64,000 nucleotides of DNA, from NCBI GenBank assembly GCA_041394325.1, contig JAWKIJ010000001.1, forward strand, positions 558,001-622,000, read 5' to 3'. The DNA is from JAWKIJ01 sp041394325 (lineage in GTDB: Bacteria; Actinomycetota; Acidimicrobiia; Acidimicrobiales; Microtrichaceae). Made by a program: the position numbers and the translations under genes. The stretch's first letter is position 1. The number at the start of each line of letters is the position of its first letter. Shown piece after piece: positions 1 through 10,201 of the stretch. The notes under the pieces are model-generated. The model did not search any database, was not told where the DNA came from, and saw only the letters and a program-made list of their open reading frames with translations.

Positions 1-1
1 C

Positions 2-793
2 GCCGATGCCGAGGAGCGCACCGCTGCCCGCGCCGAGGGTGGTGCCGACACCTGGGCTCCGGCGCCGGGTCTCCCCGACATGTACATCGCCATGGGCCAG
101 ACCGCCGAGAACGTCGCCCAGGCCGAGAACGTGAGTCGCCAGGACCAGGACGAGTTCGCCGTCCGCAGCCAGAACCTGGCCGAGGAAAGCCTCGACAACG
201 GCTTCTGGGATGCCGAGATCACGCCCGTGACCACGCCCGACGGGGAGGTCTCCCGTGACGACGGCATCCGACCCGGGACCACACTGGAGAAGGTGTCGTC
301 CCTCGCTCCGGCGTTCCGCCCCGACGGGACGGTGACCGCTGGCAACGCCTGCCCGCTCAACGACGGTGCCGCCGCGGTCGTCGTGATGAGCGACACCAAG
401 GCCAAGGCCCTCGGCATCACGCCGCTGGCACGGATCGTGTCGTCCGCCGCCACCGGCCTCAACCCCGAGATCATGGGGATGGGACCCGTCGAGGCCTGCC
501 GAAAGGCCCTCGGTCGAGCGGGCATGACCATGGCCGACATCGACCTCGTGGAGATCAACGAGGCGTTCGCCGCGCAGGTCGTCCCATCGGCCCGCCACCT
601 CGACATCCCGATCGACAAGCTCAACACCCGCGGTGGTTCGATCGCCCTCGGGCACCCCTTCGGTATGACCGGCGCCCGCATCATGACGACCCTGATCCAC
701 AACCTCCAGGAGTCGGACAAGCAGTTCGGCCTCGAGTCGATGTGTGTCGGCGGCGGCCAGGGCATGGCGATGGTGATCGAGCGCCTGTCCTAG
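2..793 (+). CDS. Acetyl-CoA acetyltransferase / 3-ketoacyl-CoA thiolase, C-terminal part
   Basis: This is the C-terminal 263 residues of a thiolase, which cleaves 3-ketoacyl-CoA with CoA to release acetyl-CoA or propionyl-CoA in beta-oxidation. The frame is open to the window edge, so the N-terminal half with the acylated cysteine is missing. Visible family motifs are GNACPLNDGAAA, the NEAFA loop, GGSIALGHPFGMTG with the catalytic histidine, and the C-terminal CVGGGQG with the second active-site cysteine. The gene ends 77 bp before an MFS transporter on the same strand. Which chain length or steroid intermediate it acts on cannot be told from this fragment. The gene density in fatty-acid and steroid breakdown downstream suggests a degradative role (inference). 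Confidence 0.93.
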   Translation, partial: ADAEERTAARAEGGADTWAPAPGLPDMYIAMGQTAENVAQAENVSRQDQDEFAVRSQNLAEESLDNGFWDAEITPVTTPDGEVSRDDGIRPGTTLEKVSSLAPAFRPDGTVTAGNACPLNDGAAAVVVMSDTKAKALGITPLARIVSSAATGLNPEIMGMGPVEACRKALGRAGMTMADIDLVEINEAFAAQVVPSARHLDIPIDKLNTRGGSIALGHPFGMTGARIMTTLIHNLQESDKQFGLESMCVGGGQGMAMVIERLS

Positions 794-870
794 GCTCTCC
801 GGGGTCGCCGGCGCAACCGCTCCGTGGCGCGACCCTCGCCGACGGGCCGGAAGGATCGCGTGACGAGAAG

Positions 871-2067
871 GTGCGAGCGGACCGCCGGACCATCTGGCTG
901 CTCATGGCGGCCGTCGGCACCACCGACGCCGGGCATGGACTCGTCTTCGGGCTGCTCGAACAGATCCGTGAACGCGACGCTCTGAGCACCGCGCAACTCG
1001 GTTACGTCAGCGGCACCCTGTTCGCCGCGTCGTTGGTCGGTCTGTTGGTCTTCTCTCACCTCGCCGACAGTGGTGGGGCGAGGACCATGCTCCTCAGCGG
1101 CCTGTTCCTCGGCGCCGTCTCGGTGGCATGGTTCGGCCTCACAGACTCGTTGCTCCAACTCGTCGCCGCCCGGGCGCTCGGCGGACTTGCGATGTCGTTG
1201 ACGCTCGCCTCCGGGCGCTCGGTGGCGGCGCGCCTCGACCCGGCTCACGCGGGCCACCATCTCGGATTGGTCGCCGCCTCCGAGGTGACGGGATTCATCG
1301 TCGGACCCGGGATCGGGGCCGTGGTCGCGACACACCTGGGTTTGTCGGTTCCCTTCGTCGGACTCGCCGTACTGATGGCCCTCGTCGGCGTGGTCCTCGT
1401 CGCGCGGCTCCCCGACCTGAGAAATCCCGACGCTCCTGTGCCCTCCGCCTCCGCCGGCCCGGAGTCGCACGCGACGAGGGGCTGGGCCGCTCAACGGGGC
1501 TTCGACCTGCTCGCCCGTCCATCGGTGACCGCGGCGGCGCTCCTCTCGCTCGCGGCGTTCGTCCCCATCGGGGCGTACGACGCGGTCTGGTCGCCCTACC
1601 TCAACGACCTCGGCGCATCGGAGACCTTCGTCGGACTCTCCCTCTCGATGTACGGGATCCCGTTGGCGTTGCTGGCGGGAACCGGGGGTCGGATCGTGGA
1701 TCGTTTCGGCGCCACCCGATGCGCCACCATCGGCCTCACGGCAACGGCACCGATCGTGTTGGCCTACGGTCTGTTGCGGTCCTACTGGGCGGTGGCCGCC
1801 GTCGCCGTCGCCGAGGCTGTCGTGCAGGCGATCGTGACACCCGGAGTCCAAGCCGCCATGGCCCAGGCCGTTCCGCCCGAACGGATCGGATCAGGCCAGG
1901 GAATCGCGGGGGCGTTCGGTCTGTGCGGTGCGGGTCTGATGGCGACGGTCGCCCCCGCGCTCTATCAGTTCGAGGGTCCGGCGGTGCTGTTCGCCGGCGT
2001 TGCCGGCGTGGTCGTCGCGGTGACCGCGATGTCGACATTCGTCACGCGTCGACTTCGGGCCCCGTAG
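871..2067 (+). CDS. MFS transporter
   Basis: This is a predicted 12-helix major facilitator superfamily permease of about 398 residues, in the cytoplasmic membrane. Hydrophobic segments alternate with short loops along the whole length. The loop after TM2 has the MFS-A-like pattern SHLADSGGARTM, and the second half has the matching GGRIVDRFGATR loop between TM8 and TM9. The open frame extends upstream to 742, but those residues are Arg/Gly-rich and overlap the thiolase stop. GTG at 871, giving VRADRRTIWLL just before the first helix, is the preferred start. The 3' end overlaps the convergent gene on the other strand by 26 bp. The substrate is not predictable; drug or metabolite efflux is the usual annotation for this type. 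Confidence 0.85.
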   Translation: MRADRRTIWLLMAAVGTTDAGHGLVFGLLEQIRERDALSTAQLGYVSGTLFAASLVGLLVFSHLADSGGARTMLLSGLFLGAVSVAWFGLTDSLLQLVAARALGGLAMSLTLASGRSVAARLDPAHAGHHLGLVAASEVTGFIVGPGIGAVVATHLGLSVPFVGLAVLMALVGVVLVARLPDLRNPDAPVPSASAGPESHATRGWAAQRGFDLLARPSVTAAALLSLAAFVPIGAYDAVWSPYLNDLGASETFVGLSLSMYGIPLALLAGTGGRIVDRFGATRCATIGLTATAPIVLAYGLLRSYWAVAAVAVAEAVVQAIVTPGVQAAMAQAVPPERIGSGQGIAGAFGLCGAGLMATVAPALYQFEGPAVLFAGVAGVVVAVTAMSTFVTRRLRAP

Positions 2068-2665
2068 CGATCGAGGCAGCGGCCGCCTTCAACGCGGCCG
2101 TGGCACGCCCCTCGCTCGACAGGAGGATCACCGCACCCGACTCGGCATCGCGACGGAGCCATACACCGTCGCGATCACCGTCGGCCCGGAGATGCGGGGC
2201 ACCACTCGACGCCCACGCGATGATCCCGTCGTGTTCGCCGGTGAGCACCCGGGAACGGTTCGTCCCCTCGGCGGGTCCGTCCGCGGGATCACGGGCATCG
2301 AGCGACTCCCCCAGTTCGAGGTCGAGCGCCGCGGCCAGCCGTGCGGCGACGGCCGTGGGATCGTCTGCATCGATCGTCCAGGAGCGCCGAGTGGTGCCGT
2401 CCCAGCGGGGCCTACCGGTGAGTACGAGCGCCGGGCGCTCGACCGAAGCCACGGCGGCCCGACGGACGAACAGCAGCGCGGAGCTGGTCAACACCAGGCC
2501 TGCGGGGACGAACAACCACCAAAGGACGACGGGTGAGAGGACCAGCATCGCGAGGCCGACGGCGACGCGTAGCGCCGCGAACGAGGCACCCCGCCGATCG
2601 GTGGCCGTGAGTCGCCGCAGCGCCGCCGGGCTCAGCCCGTGCGACGGTCGCTCGTAGACCCGCAC
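2042..2665 (-). CDS. Hypothetical membrane protein (two N-terminal helices)
   Basis: This is a protein of about 207 residues that I do not recognise as a named family. Residues roughly 30-70 form two adjacent transmembrane helices (RVAVGLAMLVLSPVVLWWLF then AGLVLTSSALLFV). A soluble C-terminal part follows, rich in Ala and Asp and with predicted alpha/beta character, ending in short helices. The start chosen is GTG at 2665, 10 bp after the stop of the upstream SDR gene, because the longer frame would lie inside that gene. The two genes are therefore probably co-transcribed. Its 3' end overlaps the MFS gene tail-to-tail. No catalytic motif is visible. Confidence 0.6.
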   Translation of the reverse strand: MRVYERPSHGLSPAALRRLTATDRRGASFAALRVAVGLAMLVLSPVVLWWLFVPAGLVLTSSALLFVRRAAVASVERPALVLTGRPRWDGTTRRSWTIDADDPTAVAARLAAALDLELGESLDARDPADGPAEGTNRSRVLTGEHDGIIAWASSGAPHLRADGDRDGVWLRRDAESGAVILLSSEGRATAALKAAAASIATGPEVDA

Positions 2666-2675
2666 CGGCGACCGC

Positions 2676-3581
2676 TCAGGCGCCGTACACCGGGGTGGGC
2701 GGCACCGCTTCCGCCAACAGGTCGGCCACGACCGCACCAACCTCCGACGGCTCCCATCTCGCACCCTTGTCGACGCGCGGACCGTGCGACCAGCCCTGCG
2801 CGACTCCGATCGTGCCGCCTTCGACCTCGAACACCCTGCCGGTCACATCCGCGGATTCCTCCGACCCCAGCCAGACGACCAGGGGCGACACGTTCGCGGG
2901 GTCCATGGCGTCGAAGGCGTCGTCGTCGGGCTTCGCCATCATCTCGGCGAAGGCCTCCTCGGTCATACGCGTCCGTGCCGCCGGGGCAATGGCGTTCGCG
3001 GTGATGCCGTACCGGCCGAGCTCTGCCGCCTGGACCAGGGTCAGCGACGCGATCCCACCCTTGGCGGCCGAGTAGGCGGCCTGGGCGATCGAACCCATCA
3101 ACCCAGCTCCGGAACTGGTGTTGACGATCCGGCCCGACGGGCTCGCACCTGCCTTGGCCCGGTCACGCCAGTGCATCGCCGCGAACTTCGACGGTAGGAA
3201 GTGTCCGCGGAGGTGCACGGCCATGACCGCGTCCCATTCGTCGACGGTCGCGTTGACGAACATCCGGTCGCGAACGATCCCTGCGTTGTTGACCACGACG
3301 TGCAGGTCGCCGAAGGACTCGACGGCGCACTGCACTAGCCGTTCTGCCCCTTCCGCGCTGGCAACGTCGTCGCCGTTCGCGACGGCGTTTCCGCCACGAC
3401 CGCGGATCGCCTGGACCACCTCGTGAGCGGGCCCGAGGTCGGCCCCACTGCCGTCCGCCGCCGCGCCGAGGTCGTTGACCACCACGTTGGCGCCTTCGGC
3501 CGCGAACGCAAGGGCGTGGGCACGACCGATCCCGCGGCCCGCCCCGGTCACGATCACCGTCCGGCCGTCACACAGACCCAT
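2676..3581 (-). CDS. SDR family oxidoreductase (Rv3548c-like)
   Basis: This is a classical short-chain dehydrogenase/reductase of about 301 residues. The Rossmann nucleotide motif TGAGRGIGRAH lies near residue 12, NNAG is in the middle, and the active site has the Ser of VNTSSGAG and the YSAAK Tyr/Lys pair. A long C-terminal tail (GWSHGPRVDKGARWEPSE) is typical of the steroid-associated SDRs near the hydroxyacyl-CoA dehydrogenase group. It probably oxidises a hydroxyacyl-CoA intermediate. The family resembles Rv3548c of the mycobacterial HIP (C/D-ring) regulon, which fits the ipdABC and fadA6 genes nearby (inference). The ATG at 3581 is chosen over the one at 3590 because GGAGGA sits 9 nt upstream of it. 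The next gene on the strand, a membrane protein, follows after 10 bp. Confidence 0.85.
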   Translation of the reverse strand: MGLCDGRTVIVTGAGRGIGRAHALAFAAEGANVVVNDLGAAADGSGADLGPAHEVVQAIRGRGGNAVANGDDVASAEGAERLVQCAVESFGDLHVVVNNAGIVRDRMFVNATVDEWDAVMAVHLRGHFLPSKFAAMHWRDRAKAGASPSGRIVNTSSGAGLMGSIAQAAYSAAKGGIASLTLVQAAELGRYGITANAIAPAARTRMTEEAFAEMMAKPDDDAFDAMDPANVSPLVVWLGSEESADVTGRVFEVEGGTIGVAQGWSHGPRVDKGARWEPSEVGAVVADLLAEAVPPTPVYGA

Positions 3582-3739
3582 TCGAAACATTCCTCCACCG
3601 TTCGCGCGACGTCCGCGGTCGAGCGGCGACCGGAACCTGACGAGGCGCCACCTTAGGAGCCGGGCCGATCGGCGGGCGACCCGATCGGGGCGACGTCGAG
3701 GGCCACGACCACCACCCACCCAGGCCGTAGGGTGACCCG

Positions 3740-4577
3740 ATGCGTTTCGGCGTCACGATGTTCGCCACCGATCGGTCGATGCGGGCCGACGAGTTGGCGG
3801 TGGAGGCGGAGGCCCGCGGCTTCGAGTCGCTCTACCTGCCCGAGCACACCCACATCCCCGAGTCCAGGATCACCCCACCCCCCACGGGCGAGGACGAGCT
3901 CGCGGAGGAGTACCGCCGCACCGTGGACCCCTTCGTCGCCCTCGCCGCCGCGGCGGTACGGACCACTTCGATCCTCCTGGGAACCGGCATCCTGCTCGTC
4001 GCCCAACGCGATCCGATCGTCACGGCGAAGGCCGCGGCGACGTTGCAGAACCTGTCCGATGGTCGGTTCGTGATGGGTGTCGGCTTCGGTTGGAACCGCG
4101 ACGAGATGGAGCATCACGGGGTGGAGTACGGGTCGCGCCGCCAGCGCACCCGAGAGCACGTCGAGGCCATGCAGGCGTTGTGGCGCGACGACCTGGCGTC
4201 CCACACCGGCGACTTCGTCAGGTTCTCACCGAGCTGGTCCTGGCCCAAACCCGTTCGGCCGATTCCCATCCTCGTGGGCGGAGCGGGCGGTCCGAGGTTG
4301 TTCGAACACGTCGCCCGCTACGCCGACGGTTGGATCCCGATCGGAGGATCGGGACTGTCCGAAGGCATCGGGCGACTCCGCGGTGGCAGCCGCGCACGGC
4401 CGCGATCCCGCCACCCTTCGGATCGTGCCGTTCGGTTCGGTTCCCACCCACGAGAAGCTCGACCACTTCGAGAGGATCGGAGTGACCGAGTGCGTCTTCC
4501 GGATCCCGAGCGCCCCCTCGGACGAGGCACTCCGCGTACTCGATCAACAGGCCACGCTGCTGGCCGAGCGCCGCTGA
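3740..4577 (+). pseudogene. TIGR03619-like F420-dependent LLM oxidoreductase, frame broken near 4370
   Basis: This is a luciferase-like monooxygenase fold enzyme of about 279 residues, of the class that uses reduced cofactor F420. The N-terminal part MRFGVTMFATDRSM, the YLPEHTHIP loop, the ILLGTGILLVAQRDP strand, and GRFVMGVGFGWNRDE read in one frame up to about 4370. The C-terminal part (RDPATLRIVPFGSVPTHEK to the stop at 4577) continues in the next frame. The break lies in a CGCGG stretch and is repaired by adding two bases or removing one. This is most likely a sequence error, though a real pseudogene cannot be excluded. Substrate unknown. It is divergent from the SDR at 3581, so the 159 bp between them should hold both promoters. 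Confidence 0.8.
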
Positions 4578-4615
4578 GCGCCGCGGTCGGCCCGCGGTCC
4601 GGTCCGGCCGACCGT

Positions 4616-7600
4616 TCAACCGAGCGTTCGGCCGCCCCGGCGCGCCGATCCGGCCACGGCCGCGTACTCGACCGCCGGGCCGGCCATCGAACCGCAGAAC
4701 GCGTCACATCCCGCGATCAGCTGTCGACGGCGCGCTTCCTCGTCGTCGATCCCGTCCGCGATCACGGCGATCGAGAAGGACGTCGCGAGAGAACGAAGGT
4801 CCCGAAGGACGAGCCGCTCACCGACCTCACCGCGTCGCCCGCTGGATCCGCGATGACGGTCCGAGAAGAGACCCGATGAGAGACGCACGGTCGAGCATCG
4901 GTGATCCAGGACGATCTCGGTCGCGCGGGGATCGTTGCCGAGGCCGCGCACCCCGAGGGTCACGCCGGTCGCGCGCAATGCACCGAGCACGGGACGGTCG
5001 CCGCGGTGGAGATCGGCCACATCCCGGGAATCCATCTCGAGGACGATCGAGGCCATCGCCCCAGGGTCCTTGGAGGCCGCCGACTCGACCGCGTCGAGGA
5101 GCCGAGTCACCGCTTGGCGACGGGGCAGGGGGATCACCACCCTCAGCCGATCGTCGAGATGGGCCGCCGGTTCGAGCACGGACAGGAGATCGAGAGTCCG
5201 GTCGATCGTCCAGACGGTCAGGCGTCCGGCGAACTCCGGATCCCCGCAAGCCCCTGGCCGGTCGAACGCCGCGGTGCGCACGCCATCGGCCCCGACCTCG
5301 ACCAGCGTCACGACGTAGCCCCAGGTGCCGCCGGACGAGTTGGTGACGGCCGGGAGCAGATCGAGGTCGAACTCCCCAGATCCGAGCCGGTCGTCGAGGA
5401 AGGTTGCAGCGGTGTACAGCGCCGCGGTGTCGGGGCGAGGTCGGCGCATCACGTCTCGCAGATCGACGACGGGATCGACGGCGGGTGGGACGGGAGCGGC
5501 AGATTGTTCGGTGGGCTCGGTGGGCTCGGCCGGGTGGATCGGATCGACGGCGTGACCGCTCCGTTCCGGCTCGGGCCCGGGATCGGGCTCCGAATCCGGG
5601 GTCTGCTCGAGTGTCGACGTATCGGGTTCGGGCTCCGGGGTCTGCTCGAGTGTGGACGTGTCGGGTTCGGGCTCCGGCACACCCGACCCGTGCTCGATGG
5701 CCACCGGCTCCGGCTCCGGCTTCGGATGCGGCTCGGCCTCGGGGTCGCTCAATGCGGCGGCCGCGGCAAGGTTCAGCTCGTGGTACGCGCTCGCGAGGGC
5801 CTCGAGCTGCTCCTGAGCCGACGGCCACGACGAGCTCGGAGCCATCCACTCGGGCGAATCCGCCGTCCACGAGGTGTCGAGAACGGACAAGGTCTCCGAC
5901 ACCGTGGGCGTGACCGAACCGACCGACGCCGAGTCGTCCGGGTCGACGTCGGCCGTCAAGACGTCGGCGGACCCGGCGTCGAGCGGCACGGCTTCGACAG
6001 GATCGACGGCGGGAGGATCGACGTCGGGAGGATCCGTCCCGACGTCTTCGGCTCCGGCCCGAAGCTCCTGGACCCATTGCGGCACCACCTGATGCGGCGG
6101 TGGAAGAACCGGAGGGGCGACACTCGTGGCCGACTCGCGCTGCCGGTCGCCTTCGGGGTCCCCGTCCATCGGTACGTACTCCACGACGATCCGCGGCATC
6201 TCGACGGTTGGTGTCGGGATCCGTTCGGCCGGCGGAGCCGGCTCCTCCGGTCGGGGGGGCGCCGGGACCGCGAAGCTCACCGGCACCGACGACGCCGCCG
6301 CGACGACGGCCACCGACCCGGCCACCGCCACTGGCACCGTCGGCTCGGCCGGCGCGGATGACTCCTGCTCGGTGGCGGGGTCGCCGAGCGGCGCTGCGAC
6401 GACGTCGACGCGGGTCGTCAGGTCCAACAACCCGCCGTCGACACGAGGCCCCTCGTCGAGCCCACGAGGAGGATCCCCGCCGTCGCCCTCCGGCATCGAG
6501 CCCTCCGGATCGCCGGTGGCCGACAGCCGGGTGAATCGTTCGACCAGTGCCCGTTGTTCGTTCAGCGCCTCGGTCTGCTGGGCGAACACCTCGTGCTCGA
6601 GGCGACGCGTGATGCGAAGGTGCTCGTATGCCTCACGGAAACGCTCGTCGCCCGCCGCGATCCGCGCCAGCAACTCGTGGCACCGTGCGAGCGACATCGG
6701 ATCGCCCACCTCGAAGCTGATCGCCTCGGCGAGGGGTTGGCGGGCGTGTTCGGTGTGGCCCAACTCCACGAGCGCCTCGCCCAGTCCCGCCTCCGCCATC
6801 AGGCGAACACGGTCGTCGGGGCTGTGTCCCTCCACCGCCACCCGGAAGTGCTCATACGCGCGTTCGGGGTCGCCCGACTCGATCGCAACCCGTCCCGCCA
6901 CGAGATCGCACGCGATGGGCCTCGGTCGTGCGCCGAGTACCCGGTCCGCGCGGCGGAGATAGGTCCGAGCGGTGACGAGATCACCGGCGACGAGTCGCAG
7001 CGCGCCGAGCACGGTGAGGCACCACATCGGCCACGGAGCCTGGAGTTCGCGTTGACGCAGATCCACCCACGCCGCCTCGAGGTCCGACGCCGTGTGTGCG
7101 TCGAGTCGATGACGCTGGAGCGCCACGATCACGTCGGTGGCCACGGCATCGAGCGAGTCCGGATCCGCCCCGCGGATTCCGGCCATCAGCTCACCGAAGC
7201 CCTCGACCACCTGTCCCCGGTCGAAGCGCACCGCGGCGGCGCGCCGACAGAGTTCCTCACGACGCCCGACCGGCGGAGGACCGGCCATGTCCAACAGGCG
7301 ACGCTCACGGCCGATGCACTCCAGCTCGACCTCCGCCATCCCGATCGACGCGGCGACGCGATGCAGTTCGCGGACGAGGTCGGTCGCGGCCTCCACCTCT
7401 GTGGGATCGGGCGGATCGTGGATGGTGTCCAGTGCCAACTGGAAGACCTCGACCGCGGCGCGGCGGCTCGGTGTCGGCCAGCATTCGGCCGTAGTCGAGA
7501 GAGGTTCGAACGAACCGGGACAACGACCGTCGGGGATCACGTACCAGTGCCTGGTGGTCGGCCTCGAGCCCGACGATCGCGTCGGTAGTGTTCATACCCG

Positions 7601-7640
7601 GACCGGCGATCGGCGGCTCGGGGGCGGTGCCCTCTTCCAT
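4616..7640 (-). CDS. Large TPR protein with proline-rich linker and degenerate EAL-like C-terminus
   Basis: This is a protein of about 1,000 residues with three visible parts. Residues 1-360 are helical TPR-like repeats (for example ARTYLRRADRVLGARPRP, AYEHFRVAVEGH). Residues about 370-690 form a low-complexity linker rich in Pro, Glu, Asp, Val and Thr, with a repeated PEPEPDTSTLEQT unit. The last 260 residues follow the order of an EAL phosphodiesterase (GTWGYVVTLVEV, IVLEMDSRDV, AVIADGIDDEEAR, AGCDAFCGSMAGPA). The EAL motif itself, DDFG and the metal ligands are missing, so it should not hydrolyse cyclic-di-GMP. The longest single frame starts at 7540, but its first 25 residues look non-coding. 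Codon use and protein-like sequence favour a start at ATG 7640 with one small indel near 7465. Function unknown; a scaffold or c-di-GMP sensor is possible. Confidence 0.7.
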
Positions 7641-7731
7641 TCTCTGGAACCCTACCGGTCACGCTCTCACGGCGGTAAGGCCGACGTCGCCGCCCCGACC
7701 GACACCTTGGGGGTCGGAGGCTCCGCGTTGC

Positions 7732-8991
7732 TCAGGCCCTGCGGGTCTGGGACCAGGCCACGTCGAGGTCGACCGCAGGTTCGCGCGGAAGGCCGAGGGC
7801 CTGCTCCGCGAGGTTGTTGCGGTGCACCTCCTCGGTGCCACCACCGATTCGGGAGGCGAACTGGTTGATGCACTGGTACTGCCAGAAGCCGCTGCCCTCC
7901 GCTCCGTAGGGTGCGGGGCCGGCACCGAGCATTCCCTCTGCGCCTTCCAGGTCGAGTGCCAGGGTTGCCCGGTGGGCGAATGCGCGGGTGAAGAAGTTCT
8001 TCAACAGGCTCCCGTGGATCGCCAACTCCCTACGCCCCGTCATCACCGCTGTCTGCGTACGCATCGACAGGTACCGCAGGATCTGCTCGTTCGTCCAGAC
8101 GGTCGCGAGCTGCTGGCGAACCGTCGAGTCGCCGGTGCGACCGCAGCGCCGGGCCGTCGCGACGACGTTGACGAACGTCGTCGCCTGACCTGCGCCCGAG
8201 ATCATCGAGGACTCACTTCGAAGCGTGGTCTTCGTGACCTTCCACCCGCCGTTGACCTCGCCGACGACGTTGGCGGCGGGGATCCGCACGTCGCTGAGGA
8301 ACACCTCGTTGAAGTGCGCGACGCCCTGTGCCTGGACGAGCGGGCGGACCTCTATCCCGGGCGTCGACATGTCGACGACGAAGTAGGTGATGCCGTCGTG
8401 CTTGGGGACGTCGGGATCGGTGCGACAGATGAGGATCCCGAAGTCGGCGTGCTGCGCGGACGAATTCCACACCTTCTGCCCGTTGACGACCCAGACCGGG
8501 TCACCGTCGCCGTCGTCTTCCAGCACCGCCCTGCTGGCGACCGAGGACAGGTCGCTGCCCGCACCCGGCTCGGAGAAGAGCTGACACCAGAGCTCCTCAC
8601 CCGACAGCAGCGGTCCGAGGTAGCGCTGTTGCTGCTCGGGGGTGCCGTGCGCCATCAGGGTCGGCCCTACCAGCGCCTGCGCCGCAGTAAGGAAACCGCT
8701 GGTCGCGTCGAAGTGGGCGAGCTCCTGGTTGAAGATGATCTGCTGGGCCGCGGTGCCACCACGGCCTCCGAAGGCCTTGGGCCAGGCGATCCCCGCCCAG
8801 CCGTTCTCGTACAGGGTCCGCTGCCACTCGCGGCAACGACGGCGGTACTCCCGGGCGACGTCGGGGTCGGTGGACGCCCCGTTGCGCGACCAGTCCGACT
8901 CGTCGCCGGCCTTGGGCCGAGCGTGCGAACCGAGGAACGCCCGCACCTCGGCACGGAACGCCGCCTCCTCGGGGGTGTCGTCGAAGTCCAC
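7732..8991 (-). CDS. Acyl-CoA dehydrogenase
   Basis: This is a 419-residue FAD-dependent acyl-CoA dehydrogenase that should introduce a 2,3-double bond into an acyl-CoA. The FAD and substrate regions are intact: WCQLFSEPGAGSDLSS around residue 135, VVNGQKVWNSSA, and the C-terminal RIGGGTEEVHRNNLAEQALGLPRE. In the last motif, Gly stands where medium-chain enzymes have the YEGT catalytic glutamate. Such a shift is common in steroid or branched-chain FadE proteins, whose base lies elsewhere. It starts at GTG 8991, 45 bp after the FadA6-like thiolase stop on the same strand, so the two are probably one operon. The exact substrate is unknown. Confidence 0.9.
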   Translation of the reverse strand: MDFDDTPEEAAFRAEVRAFLGSHARPKAGDESDWSRNGASTDPDVAREYRRRCREWQRTLYENGWAGIAWPKAFGGRGGTAAQQIIFNQELAHFDATSGFLTAAQALVGPTLMAHGTPEQQQRYLGPLLSGEELWCQLFSEPGAGSDLSSVASRAVLEDDGDGDPVWVVNGQKVWNSSAQHADFGILICRTDPDVPKHDGITYFVVDMSTPGIEVRPLVQAQGVAHFNEVFLSDVRIPAANVVGEVNGGWKVTKTTLRSESSMISGAGQATTFVNVVATARRCGRTGDSTVRQQLATVWTNEQILRYLSMRTQTAVMTGRRELAIHGSLLKNFFTRAFAHRATLALDLEGAEGMLGAGPAPYGAEGSGFWQYQCINQFASRIGGGTEEVHRNNLAEQALGLPREPAVDLDVAWSQTRRA

Positions 8992-9036
8992 GACCGTCCT
9001 CCTCGTCGATTCGCGTCGCGTGTCCCGGACCGGACC

Positions 9037-10188
9037 TCAGGCGAGGCGCTCGATGATGGTGACGTTCGCCTGGCCACCGCCCTCGCACATGGTCTGAAGG
9101 CCGTATCGACCGCCGGTGCGTTCGAGCTCGTTGAGCAGGGTCGTCATGAGACGCACCCCGGTGGCACCGAGGGGGTGCCCCAGGGCGATTGCTCCGCCGT
9201 TGACGTTGACCTTGGAAAGGTCGACGTCGAGCTCCTTCTGCCAGGCGAGCACGACCGGAGCGAACGCCTCGTTGATCTCGATCAGATCGAGATCGTCGAG
9301 GGTGAGCCCGGTCCTTTCGAGCGCGTAACGGGTCGCGGGGATCGGAGCGCTGAGCATGAAGATCGGGTCGTCGGCGCGGACCGACATGTGATGGATGCGC
9401 GCCCTCGGCGTGAGGCCGTGGTCCTTCAACGCCTGAGGCGACGCGATCAACATGGCGGCCGACGCGTCGGAGATCTGGGACGCGACCGCCGCGGTGACCC
9501 GGCCACCCTCCGTCAGCGGTTTGAGCGATCGGATCTTGTCGACATCGGGGTCGCGGGGGCCCTCGTCGGCGGTGACACCGGCAAGCGGGACGATCTCGTT
9601 GTCGAATCGCCCCTCGGCCCGGGCGCGGATCGCGCGGTTGTGGCTCTCGATCGCGAACTCCTCCATCTGCTCACGGCTGATGTCCCACTTCTCGGCGATC
9701 AGCTCGGCGCCGCGAAACTGGCTGACCTCCTGGTCGCCGTAGCGATCGAACCACCCTTTCGAAGCGGAGAACGGATCGGTGAACCCCATGGGCTCCGCGA
9801 CGGTCATCGCGGAGCTGATGGGGATCATCGACATGTTCTGCAGCCCCGCCGCGACCACGAGGTCCTGGGTGCCCGACATCACACCCTGCGCGGCGAAGTG
9901 CACCGCCTGTTGGGACGAACCGCACTGGCGGTCGACGGTGACACCCGGGACGTGCTCGGGAAGCCCCGCCGCCAGCCACGCGGTGCGCCCGACGTCACCG
10001 GCCTGCGGTCCGATCGTGTCCAGACAGCCCATGACGACGTCCTCGACTGCGCCGGGGTCGATGCCGGTCCGCTCCACCAGTGCGGTGAGGGTGTGTGCCC
10101 CGAGGTCGGCGGGATGCACGGCGGACAGGCCGCCGTTTCGGCGACCCACAGGGGTCCGGACGGCATCGACGATGAAGGCCTCGGGCAT
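9037..10188 (-). CDS. fadA6: FadA6-like acetyl-CoA acetyltransferase (steroid C/D-ring thiolase)
   Basis: This is a complete 383-residue thiolase. Catalytic residues are visible: Cys89 in VDRQCGSSQQA, His338 in GGAIALGHPLGATG, and Cys368 in MCEGGGQANVT, plus the NEAFAP loop. From memory, the sequence follows mycobacterial FadA6 (Rv3556c) over long stretches such as RYGDQEVSQFRGAELIAEKW and ERTGGRYGLQTMCEGGG. FadA6 acts in beta-oxidation-like breakdown of the steroid C/D-ring remnant. The ATG at 10188 is 14 bp downstream of a KstR-type palindrome (10202-10215), which would place the gene under steroid-responsive repression. The downstream partner is an acyl-CoA dehydrogenase. A general acetyl-CoA acetyltransferase role is the alternative. 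Confidence 0.9.
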   Translation of the reverse strand: MPEAFIVDAVRTPVGRRNGGLSAVHPADLGAHTLTALVERTGIDPGAVEDVVMGCLDTIGPQAGDVGRTAWLAAGLPEHVPGVTVDRQCGSSQQAVHFAAQGVMSGTQDLVVAAGLQNMSMIPISSAMTVAEPMGFTDPFSASKGWFDRYGDQEVSQFRGAELIAEKWDISREQMEEFAIESHNRAIRARAEGRFDNEIVPLAGVTADEGPRDPDVDKIRSLKPLTEGGRVTAAVASQISDASAAMLIASPQALKDHGLTPRARIHHMSVRADDPIFMLSAPIPATRYALERTGLTLDDLDLIEINEAFAPVVLAWQKELDVDLSKVNVNGGAIALGHPLGATGVRLMTTLLNELERTGGRYGLQTMCEGGGQANVTIIERLA

Positions 10189-10201
10189 TGGGGCGCCTTT
10201 C

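Noticed and set aside
5560..5690. Short tandem repeat inside the TPR-EAL gene as a CRISPR or mobile repeat
   Set aside because: It is an in-frame 13-residue PEPEPDTSTLEQT duplication within the low-complexity protein linker.
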